A DNA stretch of 64,000 nt from CADEED01 sp039931065 (GTDB lineage Bacteria > Pseudomonadota > Gammaproteobacteria > Steroidobacterales > Steroidobacteraceae). Every line of letters starts with the position of its first letter. Position 1 is the first letter of the stretch. The notes beneath the pieces are model-generated. The model was given only the letters and a program-made list of their open reading frames with translations. It was not told the DNA's origin and ran no database searches. Positions 32,218 through 40,295 of the stretch are shown in pieces. The stretch is from the NCBI GenBank assembly GCA_039931065.1, contig JBDTSP010000005.1, positions 173,948-237,947 on the forward strand, given 5' to 3'. Both the position numbers and the translations under genes were made by a program.

Positions 32218-33346
32218 ATGATTCGCCCGACGCCGGCAGGCGTCGCACGTTGACCGCGGCCTGGTACCGCGCCATCAATCCCTGCAATACCTTCGTCCAG
32301 CTGTAGTTAGCCAGCACGTGCCGGCGTGCGGCCTGGCCGAGCGCGTCGAGATCGCGTTCGTACAATGCGGCGACGCCGGCCGCGAGGCTGTCCGCGGCGC
32401 GTTCGATGTCGGCGTATGCATCGACCAGCTGGCCCACACTTTCGTCGAACAGTTCCGGGATGGCCCCGGCGCGCGGCGCCACCACCGGCCGGCCGCAGGC
32501 CAGTGCTTCGAGAACGACGAGGCCGAAGGTTTCATGAACGCCGGCGTGGACGAACGCATCCGCCGAGGCGAAATATTCCGCCAGCGTGCGATTGTCCCGG
32601 CAATAGGGCAGCCGCGTTACATTGCCGCGGCGCGTGGATTCATCTCCGCCTATCAATAGCAGGTGATAGGGCTCGCCGAGTTTCCGGAATGCCTCGGTCA
32701 GCACGGGGATGTTTTTCTCGGCGGAGAATCGCCCGGCGAACACCAGCAGGCGCGTATCGCCCGGCAACGCGAGTTCGGCGCGCAGGTCGCGGCCACGCCG
32801 CTCCGGGGTGAAGGTCTCGACGTCGACACCCAGCGGCTGAACGCGCGCGTGTTTGACGCCGATTTCGTGCAGGTAGTCGCACATGTGCCGGCTGGGCGCG
32901 AGCACCAGCTGCGCCCGTTCGTAGGTAAGCCGCACGTACCACTCGATGAACTTCTGCACCGCGCTCCCCAGGCGCCGGCCGGCCAGCTGCGGAAAATTCG
33001 AGTGATAGAAGGCGATGAGCGGAATGCCGCGGCGGTTTGCGACGCTGGCCGCGGCCCACGCGGGATGGAACACGTCGCCAACCTCGATGAGGTCGGGCTC
33101 GAGCCGGTCGATCGCTTGCGACCAACGCAGCGGATTGAGCGGCAGACGATAGTTGAACGCACCGGGCACGAGCCCGCCCGCGATCATTGAAATATCGCCG
33201 GGCGAATGGTGCGCGGTCTCGCCGGGCACGACCAGGCTGTGCCGCCAGCTGGTGTGCAATTGCATCCACTCGTGTTTCGCGAGCAGGTAACGCTTCACGC
33301 CACCACTGGTGGGCGAGAAGAAGAGTGTGGCGTCGACGACGTGCAT
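32204..33346 (-). CDS. Family 4 glycosyltransferase
   Basis: A 380-residue GT-B fold glycosyltransferase. The N-terminal acceptor domain begins MHVVDATLFFSPTSGGVKRY, with the glycine-rich loop found in GT4. The C-terminal donor domain has LVFAGRFSAEKNIPVL and the E-x7-E motif in HETFGLVVLEALACGRPVVA. It probably transfers a sugar from a nucleotide donor to a lipid, LPS or a small molecule. ATG 33346 is used, because the longer upstream frame lacks a Shine-Dalgarno and would intrude on the divergent M20 promoter. It is an isolated gene, not in a polysaccharide cluster. Confidence 0.85.
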   Translation of the reverse strand: MHVVDATLFFSPTSGGVKRYLLAKHEWMQLHTSWRHSLVVPGETAHHSPGDISMIAGGLVPGAFNYRLPLNPLRWSQAIDRLEPDLIEVGDVFHPAWAAASVANRRGIPLIAFYHSNFPQLAGRRLGSAVQKFIEWYVRLTYERAQLVLAPSRHMCDYLHEIGVKHARVQPLGVDVETFTPERRGRDLRAELALPGDTRLLVFAGRFSAEKNIPVLTEAFRKLGEPYHLLLIGGDESTRRGNVTRLPYCRDNRTLAEYFASADAFVHAGVHETFGLVVLEALACGRPVVAPRAGAIPELFDESVGQLVDAYADIERAADSLAAGVAALYERDLDALGQAARRHVLANYSWTKVLQGLMARYQAAVNVRRLPASGESFTPA

Positions 33347-33422
33347 GGATGCTGGGAGTTGCTCGAGTCGCAGTATCGGAGCGTTGCAGTGTTGCGACCA
33401 GTCAGCGCATGCTCCGTTCCCT

Positions 33423-34736
33423 ATGTCGCTCCACACCTACAAGAAGGCCTGCAAACCGCTACTGTGGGTAACACTGGCAGCCGTTCCCGTTTCACTCGCC
33501 CAAGCCGCGGATTTCGACGCCGGCCTCAAGGCCGTTGATTCGAAAGTGATCGCCTGGCGGCGCGACTTTCACCGGCACCCCGAGTTGTCGGACCACGAAG
33601 TACGCACCGCGAAGATCGTCGCCGAACATCTCACGAAGCTCGGGCTCGAGGTGACCACGGGTGTCGCCCACAACGGTGTCGTCGGATTTCTCAAGACCGG
33701 CAAACCCGGGCCGACCATCGCGCTGCGTGCGGACATGGACGCGTTGCCGGTCACCGAACGGGTCGATCTGCCGTTCAAGTCGACCGTCAAGTCTAACTAC
33801 CGCGGGGAAGAGGTCGGCGTGATGCACGCCTGCGGACACGATTCGCACACCGCGGTGCTGATGGGGGTCGCTGAAGTCCTGGCCGGCATGAAAGGCCAGC
33901 TGCGCGGCAACGTGCTGTTCGTCTTCCAGCCCGCCGAAGAGGGCGTGCCGCCGGGGCAGTCGGGCGGCGCCTCGCTCATGCTGAAGGAAGGCATCTTCGA
34001 GCGGTACAAACCCGCCGTCACGATCGCCTGGCATGCGTGGGCAACCTTGCACACCGGCGAGATCGGTTATCGGGTCGGCCCGTTCCTGGCCGATTCGAAC
34101 GCCTGGAAGATCGTGGTGAACGGCCGGCAGACCCACGGTTCGCGCCCCTGGCGCGGCGTCGATCCGATAGTGGTGTCCGCACAGATCATCAACGCGCTGC
34201 AGACCGTGATCAGCCGCCAGGCGGATCTCACCGATCAACCGGCGGTGTTCACGGTCGGCGCGATCAAGGGCGGCATCCGCAACAACATCATCCCCGACAG
34301 CGTCGAGATGATCGGCACGATGCGCACGTTTTCAGCGGCGATGAAGCAGCAGATGGTCGAGAACATCGCGCGTATGACTGAGAAGACCGCCGAGGCGAGC
34401 GGCGCCACCGCGAAATTCGAGCTGGATGATTACAACAATCCGGTGGTGATGAACGATCCGAAACTCAGTGCGCGTTTGCTGCCCGTGCTGCGCAATGTGG
34501 CCGGTGAAAAGAACGTGAAGGAAATCCCGCTGATCACCGGGTCCGAAGACTTCGCCTACTTCGCCAACGAAGTGCCTGGCTTTTTCTACCTGGTGGGCGT
34601 GTCACCGCCGGAGCAGGATCTCAAGACGGTGCCCGAGAACCACTCGCCCCTGTTCTCCATCGACGAGAAAGCCATTCCGCTCGCGACCCGCGCGCTGGTA
34701 GCCGTCACGGTGGACTACCTGAGCGGTGCCGGGTAG
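33423..34736 (+). CDS. M20-type amidohydrolase (exported)
   Basis: A 437-residue M20D-type peptidase/amidohydrolase with a signal peptide (PLLWVTLAAVPVSLAQA, cleavage near 28). Metal and catalytic motifs are present: RRDFHRHPELSDHE, LRADMDALPV, MHACGHDSHTAVLMG, FQPAEEG and the C-terminal ITGSEDFAYFA. Relatives cleave N-acyl amino acids, hippurate or indole-acetyl conjugates. The periplasmic location differs from most cytoplasmic relatives. The last residues (LSGAG) and the stop codon lie inside the left arm of a 35-bp inverted repeat. Confidence 0.9.
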   Translation: MSLHTYKKACKPLLWVTLAAVPVSLAQAADFDAGLKAVDSKVIAWRRDFHRHPELSDHEVRTAKIVAEHLTKLGLEVTTGVAHNGVVGFLKTGKPGPTIALRADMDALPVTERVDLPFKSTVKSNYRGEEVGVMHACGHDSHTAVLMGVAEVLAGMKGQLRGNVLFVFQPAEEGVPPGQSGGASLMLKEGIFERYKPAVTIAWHAWATLHTGEIGYRVGPFLADSNAWKIVVNGRQTHGSRPWRGVDPIVVSAQIINALQTVISRQADLTDQPAVFTVGAIKGGIRNNIIPDSVEMIGTMRTFSAAMKQQMVENIARMTEKTAEASGATAKFELDDYNNPVVMNDPKLSARLLPVLRNVAGEKNVKEIPLITGSEDFAYFANEVPGFFYLVGVSPPEQDLKTVPENHSPLFSIDEKAIPLATRALVAVTVDYLSGAG

Positions 34737-34819
34737 GGGTTCTCGGGGTTGGCTACGTAGTGAGTCAACTTGGCCGCAACGCAAAGCCAACCCCGAGAAC
34801 CCCTACCCGGCACCGCTCA
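34720..34819. repeat. 35-bp perfect inverted repeat at convergent gene ends
   Basis: The left arm is 34720-34754 and the right arm 34785-34819, with no mismatch in 35 bp, separated by a 30-nt spacer. The left arm begins TGAGCGGTGCCGGGTAGGGG and covers the last codons and stop of the M20 gene. The right arm ends with the stop codon of the molybdenum-hydroxylase gene. Transcription from either side would give a very stable hairpin, so it probably works as a bidirectional terminator or stops antisense transcription. It is much longer than ordinary terminators. Confidence 0.85.
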
Positions 34820-36967
34820 GATGTTCTTGGCGATCGGCAGTTTGCGGATGCGTTTGCCGGTCGCGGCGTAGATAGCCCCGGTCACGGCGGGTGCTATCGG
34901 CGGAGTGCCGGGTTCGCCGGCGCCACCCATACGTTCGCCGGAAGTCACGATGGTCACGAAGATCTCCGGCGCCTCGTTGATGCGCAGCACCTGGTAGTCG
35001 TGAAAGTTGCTCTGCTGCACCTTGCCGTCAGCAAAGGTGATCTCGCCGAACATCGCGGCGGCCAGGCCGTAATTGATCGCCGATTCCATCTGCGCGATCA
35101 CGCCCGACGGATTCGCGGCGAAGCCGCAATCGATGGCGCACCACACCTTGTGTACACGCACGTTCCCGCCCTCGACTGAAACCTCCGCGACCTCGGCGAC
35201 GATGCTGCCGAAGGATTCGTGCAATGCGATGCCGCGCCCGCGGCCCGCCGGCGTATCCGCCCACTTGCTCGACTCCGCGACGGCGTTGAGTACGGCGAGA
35301 TGCCGCGGCTTCCCGGCCAGCATTTTGCGACGCAATTCGAGCGGGTCTTGTGCGCCGAGCGCGGCCAGCTCATCGATGGCGCTGTTGACGGTGAAGCCGG
35401 TGTGCGAATTGCCCACCGAGCGCCACCACAACACCGGCACCGTGCGATTGCCTTCGTGTGTGTCGACCAGCAGGTTGGGGATTTCGTACGGCATGTCGGA
35501 TGCACCCTCGACACTCGAAGGATCGAACTTGCTGCCCTTGGGAATGAAGGAATCGAAACGTCCGCCGCGCAACACGCCCTGGCTGACGATGCATTGCTGC
35601 CAAGCCACCGGGTTGCCCTGTTCGTCGATGCCGGCACGCACGCGTGACATGACGAACGGCCGGTATGAAAGACCCTTCACGTCGTCTTCGCGCGTCCAGG
35701 TTGTGAGGACGGGTTTGCCGATGGCTTTCGACACCTGCACCGCTTCGACCACGACTTCGGATTCGCGCTGCGCGCGCCGGCCGAAGCCGCCGCCGAGAAA
35801 CGCGGTGTGCACCTTGACCTTCGAGGGATCCATGCCGAGCGCCGCCGCCGCGGCGTCGCGATCCGGCGATTGCATCTGTGTGCCCAGCCACAGCTCGCAA
35901 CTGTCGGTCCGCACGTCGGCGAGGCAATTGAGCGGCTCCATCGGCGAGTGCGACAGGTACGGCAACTCGTATTCGACGTCGATTCGTTTGACGGCCGACC
36001 TCAGCGCCTTTTCCGGATCACCCGTGGTGCGCGCCACGGCGCCCGGTTTCGTCAGCAGTTGTTGGTATTCGCGGCGTAAACCCGCGGTGGAGAGGGTTTT
36101 GTTGGCGCCTTCGTTCCAGTCGATCAGCAGCGCGTCGCGCCCACGTTTGGCGGCGAACGTATTGGTGCCATAAACGGCGACACCCGCCGGGATCTGCTTC
36201 ACGTCGACCACGCCCGGCACCGCGCGCGCCGCGCTGTCATCGATCTTCACGATCGTCGCGCCGATCACCGGCGGGCGCGCGATCACCGCGAACAACATGC
36301 CGGTCACGCGCATGTCGATGCCGAACTTCGCGCTGCCATCCACCTTCATCGGTGCATCGAGCCGCTTCTGCGGCTTGCCGAGATACCGGAACTGCGCTGG
36401 ATCCTTGAGCGGCACCTCCGCCGGCACGGGAAGCCGCGACGCCTCATCCGCCAACCGGCCATAACTCAGCGATTTCCCGCCGTTGAAAACACTGCCGTCC
36501 CCGGTGCGCAGCTCGCCGGCATCGACCTGCCAGTGCCGCGCCGCCGCGGCTAACAACATTGCGCGCGCGGTGGCGCCGGCTTCGCGCAATTGCTGGTAGG
36601 TGGTGTTGGTGCTCATGCTGCCGCCCGTGAACTGCACGGGAGCGAACGGCACGTTGAAAGCCGGATCCACCGGCGCGAACTCGACCTGCACCCGGTTCGG
36701 GTCGATGTCCAGTTCCTCGGCCAGCGTCATCGCCATCCCGGTATAAATGCCCTGGCCCATCTCGGACTTGCCGATTACGACGGTGACCGTGTCGTCGGGC
36801 GCGATACGCACGAAGGCATTGGGTGCGAGGGTATTGCCAGTCCCGGCCGGGACCGCGTCGAAGCGGCCTTCCGCGAAGCGCATGCCGATGTACAGACCGC
36901 CGCCAATGACGGCGCCGCCAATGAGGAAATTGCGACGATCCAGTCGGGCTGGAGTGTTTTCGCTCAT
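34817..36967 (-). CDS. Molybdenum hydroxylase large subunit (IorB-like)
   Basis: A 716-residue xanthine-oxidase-family molybdopterin subunit of the isoquinoline-1-oxidoreductase/aldehyde-oxidase type. A twin-arginine signal (R11-R12-NFLIGG) and following hydrophobic stretch send it to the periplasm folded. Cofactor segments include GKSEMGQGIYTGMAMTLAEE, GGGFGRRAQ and the active-site Glu in GERMGGAGEPGTPPIAPAV. These proteins need a [2Fe-2S] alpha subunit (IorA) and MCD cofactor, but no alpha gene or cytochrome lies beside it, so it is an orphan. ATG 36967 has GGAGCG upstream. Substrate is probably an aldehyde or N-heterocycle. Confidence 0.9.
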   Translation of the reverse strand: MSENTPARLDRRNFLIGGAVIGGGLYIGMRFAEGRFDAVPAGTGNTLAPNAFVRIAPDDTVTVVIGKSEMGQGIYTGMAMTLAEELDIDPNRVQVEFAPVDPAFNVPFAPVQFTGGSMSTNTTYQQLREAGATARAMLLAAAARHWQVDAGELRTGDGSVFNGGKSLSYGRLADEASRLPVPAEVPLKDPAQFRYLGKPQKRLDAPMKVDGSAKFGIDMRVTGMLFAVIARPPVIGATIVKIDDSAARAVPGVVDVKQIPAGVAVYGTNTFAAKRGRDALLIDWNEGANKTLSTAGLRREYQQLLTKPGAVARTTGDPEKALRSAVKRIDVEYELPYLSHSPMEPLNCLADVRTDSCELWLGTQMQSPDRDAAAAALGMDPSKVKVHTAFLGGGFGRRAQRESEVVVEAVQVSKAIGKPVLTTWTREDDVKGLSYRPFVMSRVRAGIDEQGNPVAWQQCIVSQGVLRGGRFDSFIPKGSKFDPSSVEGASDMPYEIPNLLVDTHEGNRTVPVLWWRSVGNSHTGFTVNSAIDELAALGAQDPLELRRKMLAGKPRHLAVLNAVAESSKWADTPAGRGRGIALHESFGSIVAEVAEVSVEGGNVRVHKVWCAIDCGFAANPSGVIAQMESAINYGLAAAMFGEITFADGKVQQSNFHDYQVLRINEAPEIFVTIVTSGERMGGAGEPGTPPIAPAVTGAIYAATGKRIRKLPIAKNI

Positions 36968-37013
36968 GACACGCTCCGGATGGCTTGGCCGCCGATGGTA
37001 AGGTAGGCCCCGC

Positions 37014-38435
37014 ATGTTATTGGAATTTTTCGGCGCCGCCGGCGAAGTCACCGGGTCCTGCCACATCCTGCGGGTGGCGGGCCGGCAGTTGTTGCTGGAC
37101 TGCGGCATGATCCAGGGCGGTGCGGACGCGCCGGCCCGCAACCGGCTGCCGTTTCCCTTCGAGGCTGCGACCATCGACGCCGTGGCATTGAGCCACGCGC
37201 ACGTGGATCACTGCGGCCGGCTGCCGTTGCTCGTGAAGCGCGGCTTCCGCGGGCCTATCTACACCAACGACGCGTGCGCCGACCTGGTGCCGATCCTCCT
37301 GCGCGACTCGGCCAATCTCGCGCTGCGCGATGCGGAGCGCACCAATCGCCATCTCGCGCCCGGCGCCGCGCGGGCGAGCGCGTTGTACGACCTCGCGGAC
37401 GTCGAGGCGACATTGCAGCAGCTCGTGCCGATTCCGTACGACATACCGCGCGAGTTGTTGCCCGGAATCACCGTGCGCGCGCGCGAGGCCGGACACATCC
37501 TGGGTTCTTCCAGCATCGAGGTTTGGGTCAGCGAGGGTGGTGAGCGCCGCAAGCTGGTGTTCTCGGGCGACCTCGGCCAATACGACACCCCGATCCTGCA
37601 CGACCCGTGGAAATTCGAGACTGCCGATCTCGTGTTGATGGAAAGCACCTACGGCGACCGCCGTCATCGCGGCCGCGACGACACCGAGCGCGAACTCGGC
37701 GGGATCCTCGCGCAGGCGGCGCGCGACGGCGGCAACGTGGTCGTGCCAGCCTTCGCCATCGGCCGCAGCCAGGAGTTGCTCTATCTACTCGCCAAACACT
37801 ATGGCGAATGGCAACTGGCGCGCTGGAAGATCTTTCTCGACAGCCCGATGGCCATCGCCGCCAGCAAGGTCTACTGGGAGCATCCGGAACGTTACGACCA
37901 GGAAGCCACGCGCCTGCGCCTGCGCTCTCGCGGCCTGCCGCCGCTGCCCAACCTCGTGCTGTCGGAATCGGCGGACGAGTCGCGGGCCATCAACAAGCTG
38001 CGCGGTGGCGCCATCATCATCGCGGGCTCGGGGATGGCCAACGGCGGCCGGGTGTTGCATCACCTCAAACACAACCTGCCGCGACCCGAGTGTCACGTGC
38101 TCATCGTCGGGTTCCAGGCACCAGGCACGCTCGGGCGGGCGCTCGTCGATCACAAACCCGAGGTGTGGATCCACGGGCAACGGGTATCGAGCGTCGCGCA
38201 GGTCCACACGCTCGGCGGGCTTTCCGCGCACGGCGACCAGGCGGATCTATTGCGCTGGTATGACAACTTCACGGTGCGCCCGCCGGTCTACCTGGTGCAC
38301 GGTGAAGTCGCGTCTTCCGAGGCGCTGGCGATCGAGCTGCGCGAGCGCGGTACAAACGCAACGGTCGCTCGCCCCGGCCTGAAAGTCGATCTTGCGAGCC
38401 TGCCGGTGCTGGCCCACGACGCACCCAGTCCCTAG
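37014..38435 (+). CDS. MBL-fold beta-CASP hydrolase (RNase-like)
   Basis: A 473-residue metallo-beta-lactamase/beta-CASP protein. It has H61-x-H63-x-D65-H66 (SHAHVDHCGRL), AGHILGSSSIEV, FSGDLGQYDTPI, then the beta-CASP insert with PAFAIGRSQELLYLLA and FLDSPMAI. IAGSGMANGGR and the final HTLGGLSAHGDQADLL complete the fold. Closest are the YsxA/CPSF73-like group, which cleave RNA. Expected role is endo- or exoribonuclease. ATG 37014 is 46 bp from the divergent molybdenum-hydroxylase start. Confidence 0.9.
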   Translation: MLLEFFGAAGEVTGSCHILRVAGRQLLLDCGMIQGGADAPARNRLPFPFEAATIDAVALSHAHVDHCGRLPLLVKRGFRGPIYTNDACADLVPILLRDSANLALRDAERTNRHLAPGAARASALYDLADVEATLQQLVPIPYDIPRELLPGITVRAREAGHILGSSSIEVWVSEGGERRKLVFSGDLGQYDTPILHDPWKFETADLVLMESTYGDRRHRGRDDTERELGGILAQAARDGGNVVVPAFAIGRSQELLYLLAKHYGEWQLARWKIFLDSPMAIAASKVYWEHPERYDQEATRLRLRSRGLPPLPNLVLSESADESRAINKLRGGAIIIAGSGMANGGRVLHHLKHNLPRPECHVLIVGFQAPGTLGRALVDHKPEVWIHGQRVSSVAQVHTLGGLSAHGDQADLLRWYDNFTVRPPVYLVHGEVASSEALAIELRERGTNATVARPGLKVDLASLPVLAHDAPSP

Positions 38436-38477
38436 AATCCCCCGCGCTCCTCCGGCGAACACGGAACAAGAACGAAC

Positions 38478-39779
38478 ATGAACGAAAGCAGTGGCGCTGG
38501 CGGCGCTAACAAAAGCCAGCCGTGGTTGCCGGTGGGCGGCGCCGAGCGGGGCATCGTCATCGCCGGCTTCATGCTGCTGTTCTGCGTGCTGGGCGGATAT
38601 TTTGCCGTGCGCCCGGTGCGCGAAACCATCGGCACGATTCTCGGCCGCGAGGCGACCCAAAACCTGTGGGTGTTCACCGCGCTGTTCGCGATCCTCATCG
38701 TGCCGTTCTACGGCTGGCTGGTGGCGCACATCCGCCGCTCCATCCTGCTGCCCACGATCTACGGCTTCATGGCCGCCGCGTTCATCTGCACCGCGCTGAT
38801 TTTCGAAGCCGATCCGAAAAACGCGACTTTGGCGCGCGTCTTTTATGTCGGCATCAGCGTGATGAACCTCATGCTGGTCTCGGTGTTCTGGAGCTTCATG
38901 CTCGAGATCCTCACCAGCGAGCAGACCAAACGTTTGTTTGGACTGATCGCCGCGGGCGGAACCGCCGGTGCGCTGGTCGGGCCGCTGCTCACGAGCCTGC
39001 TGGTCACGAAGATCGGCAACGCGGGTGTCCTCTATCTCGGCGCGGGCCTGTTCATCGGGGCGGTATTCCTGCAGCGGGTGTTGATGGCGCAGTGGCGCAA
39101 GATCGCGCCCGAAGGTGCGCCCGGAACGCCGCAGCTTTCCGAGCGCGACAAGGCACTCGGTGGCAATCCCTTTGCGGGCATCATGCTGGTCGCGCGTAAT
39201 CCGTACCTCATCGGCATCATGCTGTTCATCATCGGCGTGTCCGCGATCAACACCTTCCTGTACTTCGAACAGCTGCAACTGGTGGAAGAGCAGTTCGCGG
39301 AAATCACCAAGCGGACGCAGGTGTTCGCGAATCTCGATGCCATCGTCCAGTCGCTGGTCATCGTTTCGCAGTTGACGCTGACCGGCTATATCGCGACGCG
39401 CCTGGGGCTGACGGTTTTGCTGGTGACGGTGCCGATCATCATGGTGTTCGGGCTTTCGGTGTTCGCGATCAGCGGCACGTTCGTGGTGCTGGCGCTCGCG
39501 ATGATCATGCGCCGCTGGGGTGAATACGCGTTCATTCGTCCGGGCCGCGAGATGCTCTTCAGCAAGGTCGATCGCGAGAGCAAGTACAAGGCGAAGAACC
39601 TCATCGACGTCGCGGTCTACCGGATCGCGGATGCGGGCTTCGCGCAGCTCAAGAAATTCCTCGAGGCCATCGGCATGAACGGGACGCTCGAAGCGTTTTT
39701 CACTGCCGGCATCGCCGCGCTGTGGGCGCTCAATGGCTGGTGGCTGGGCCGTCGCCACGAGAAGGAAAAAGGTTCTTAA
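38478..39779 (+). CDS. Npt1/Npt2-type nucleotide transporter-like MFS protein
   Basis: A 433-residue membrane protein with about 12 helices that resembles the ATP/ADP translocase (TLC) family found in intracellular bacteria and plastids. The clearest signs are GYFAVRPVRETIGTI, FWSFMLEILTSEQTKRLFGL and FIRPGREMLFSKVDRESKYK, then NLIDVAVYRIAD; the last two are near-diagnostic. In free-living bacteria such proteins may move nucleotides or related metabolites. It begins 42 nt after the beta-CASP gene. A 107-bp gap follows its stop. Confidence 0.8.
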   Translation: MNESSGAGGANKSQPWLPVGGAERGIVIAGFMLLFCVLGGYFAVRPVRETIGTILGREATQNLWVFTALFAILIVPFYGWLVAHIRRSILLPTIYGFMAAAFICTALIFEADPKNATLARVFYVGISVMNLMLVSVFWSFMLEILTSEQTKRLFGLIAAGGTAGALVGPLLTSLLVTKIGNAGVLYLGAGLFIGAVFLQRVLMAQWRKIAPEGAPGTPQLSERDKALGGNPFAGIMLVARNPYLIGIMLFIIGVSAINTFLYFEQLQLVEEQFAEITKRTQVFANLDAIVQSLVIVSQLTLTGYIATRLGLTVLLVTVPIIMVFGLSVFAISGTFVVLALAMIMRRWGEYAFIRPGREMLFSKVDRESKYKAKNLIDVAVYRIADAGFAQLKKFLEAIGMNGTLEAFFTAGIAALWALNGWWLGRRHEKEKGS

Positions 39780-39886
39780 CGGCGCGCTGCCGGCAACCCG
39801 CGTCGGACGATTCCGGCTTGGGGCTAGGACGAGCCCGCGATCCGAAGAGGACGGGAACGCCTGCGTTTTCAGGGCGTCGCTTGGAT

Positions 39887-40084
39887 ATGCCTTCGAGCGT
39901 CATTCGCTACTATCACTACGACCCCGTGCAGCGGCGGCTGGAGCTGCAATTCACTTCCGGGCGGCGCTACCAGTATGACGACGTTCCCGGGGAAATTTAT
40001 GCCGGTATGCGCCGTGCGTTCTCGAAAGGGGAGTATTTCAATTCACACATCCGCGACCATTTCCGCTTCAGCCGCACGCACTGA
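39887..40084 (+). CDS. KTSC-domain protein
   Basis: A 65-residue KTSC-type domain: SSVIRYYHYDPVQRRLELQF, then YQYDDVPGEIYAGMRRAF and SKGEYFNSHIRD. The family takes its name from a C-terminal KTSC motif, which may have an RNA-binding role. Here the equivalent is SKGEYFNS, which lacks the exact motif but fits the fold. ATG 39887 precedes the conserved first strand. A larger open frame upstream overlaps the transporter gene and is spurious. Function not known. Confidence 0.75.
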   Translation: MPSSVIRYYHYDPVQRRLELQFTSGRRYQYDDVPGEIYAGMRRAFSKGEYFNSHIRDHFRFSRTH

Positions 40085-40090
40085 GGCGCC

Positions 40091-40264
40091 ATGAGCGGTC
40101 TGTCCATCTTCCGTCGGGCGCCCGGCAATGCGCGTACGTTGTCGCCGATCGCGACCGATGAAACGTTCGAGTCGCGTTTCTGGACGACGATGGTGATCAT
40201 CGCGTTTTTCTTCTTCTATCTTTTTTCGTCGGGCGACGAAGGGCACGTAGGCGCCAGCGCCTGA
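40091..40264 (+). CDS. Small single-helix membrane protein
   Basis: A 57-residue frame begins at ATG 40091, six nt after the KTSC gene's stop, with GAGG four bases upstream. The product is MSGLSIFRRAPGNARTLSPI, a charged middle, one membrane helix (TTMVIIAFFFFYLF) and a short polar tail (SSGDEGHVGASA). The gene is below typical ORF-calling size. Co-transcription with the KTSC protein is likely. The phenylalanine-rich helix resembles small inner-membrane proteins of unknown function. Confidence 0.55.
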   Translation: MSGLSIFRRAPGNARTLSPIATDETFESRFWTTMVIIAFFFFYLFSSGDEGHVGASA

Positions 40265-40295
40265 CGGAGCGCGCGGCGTGTGCGGAAGGCGATCC

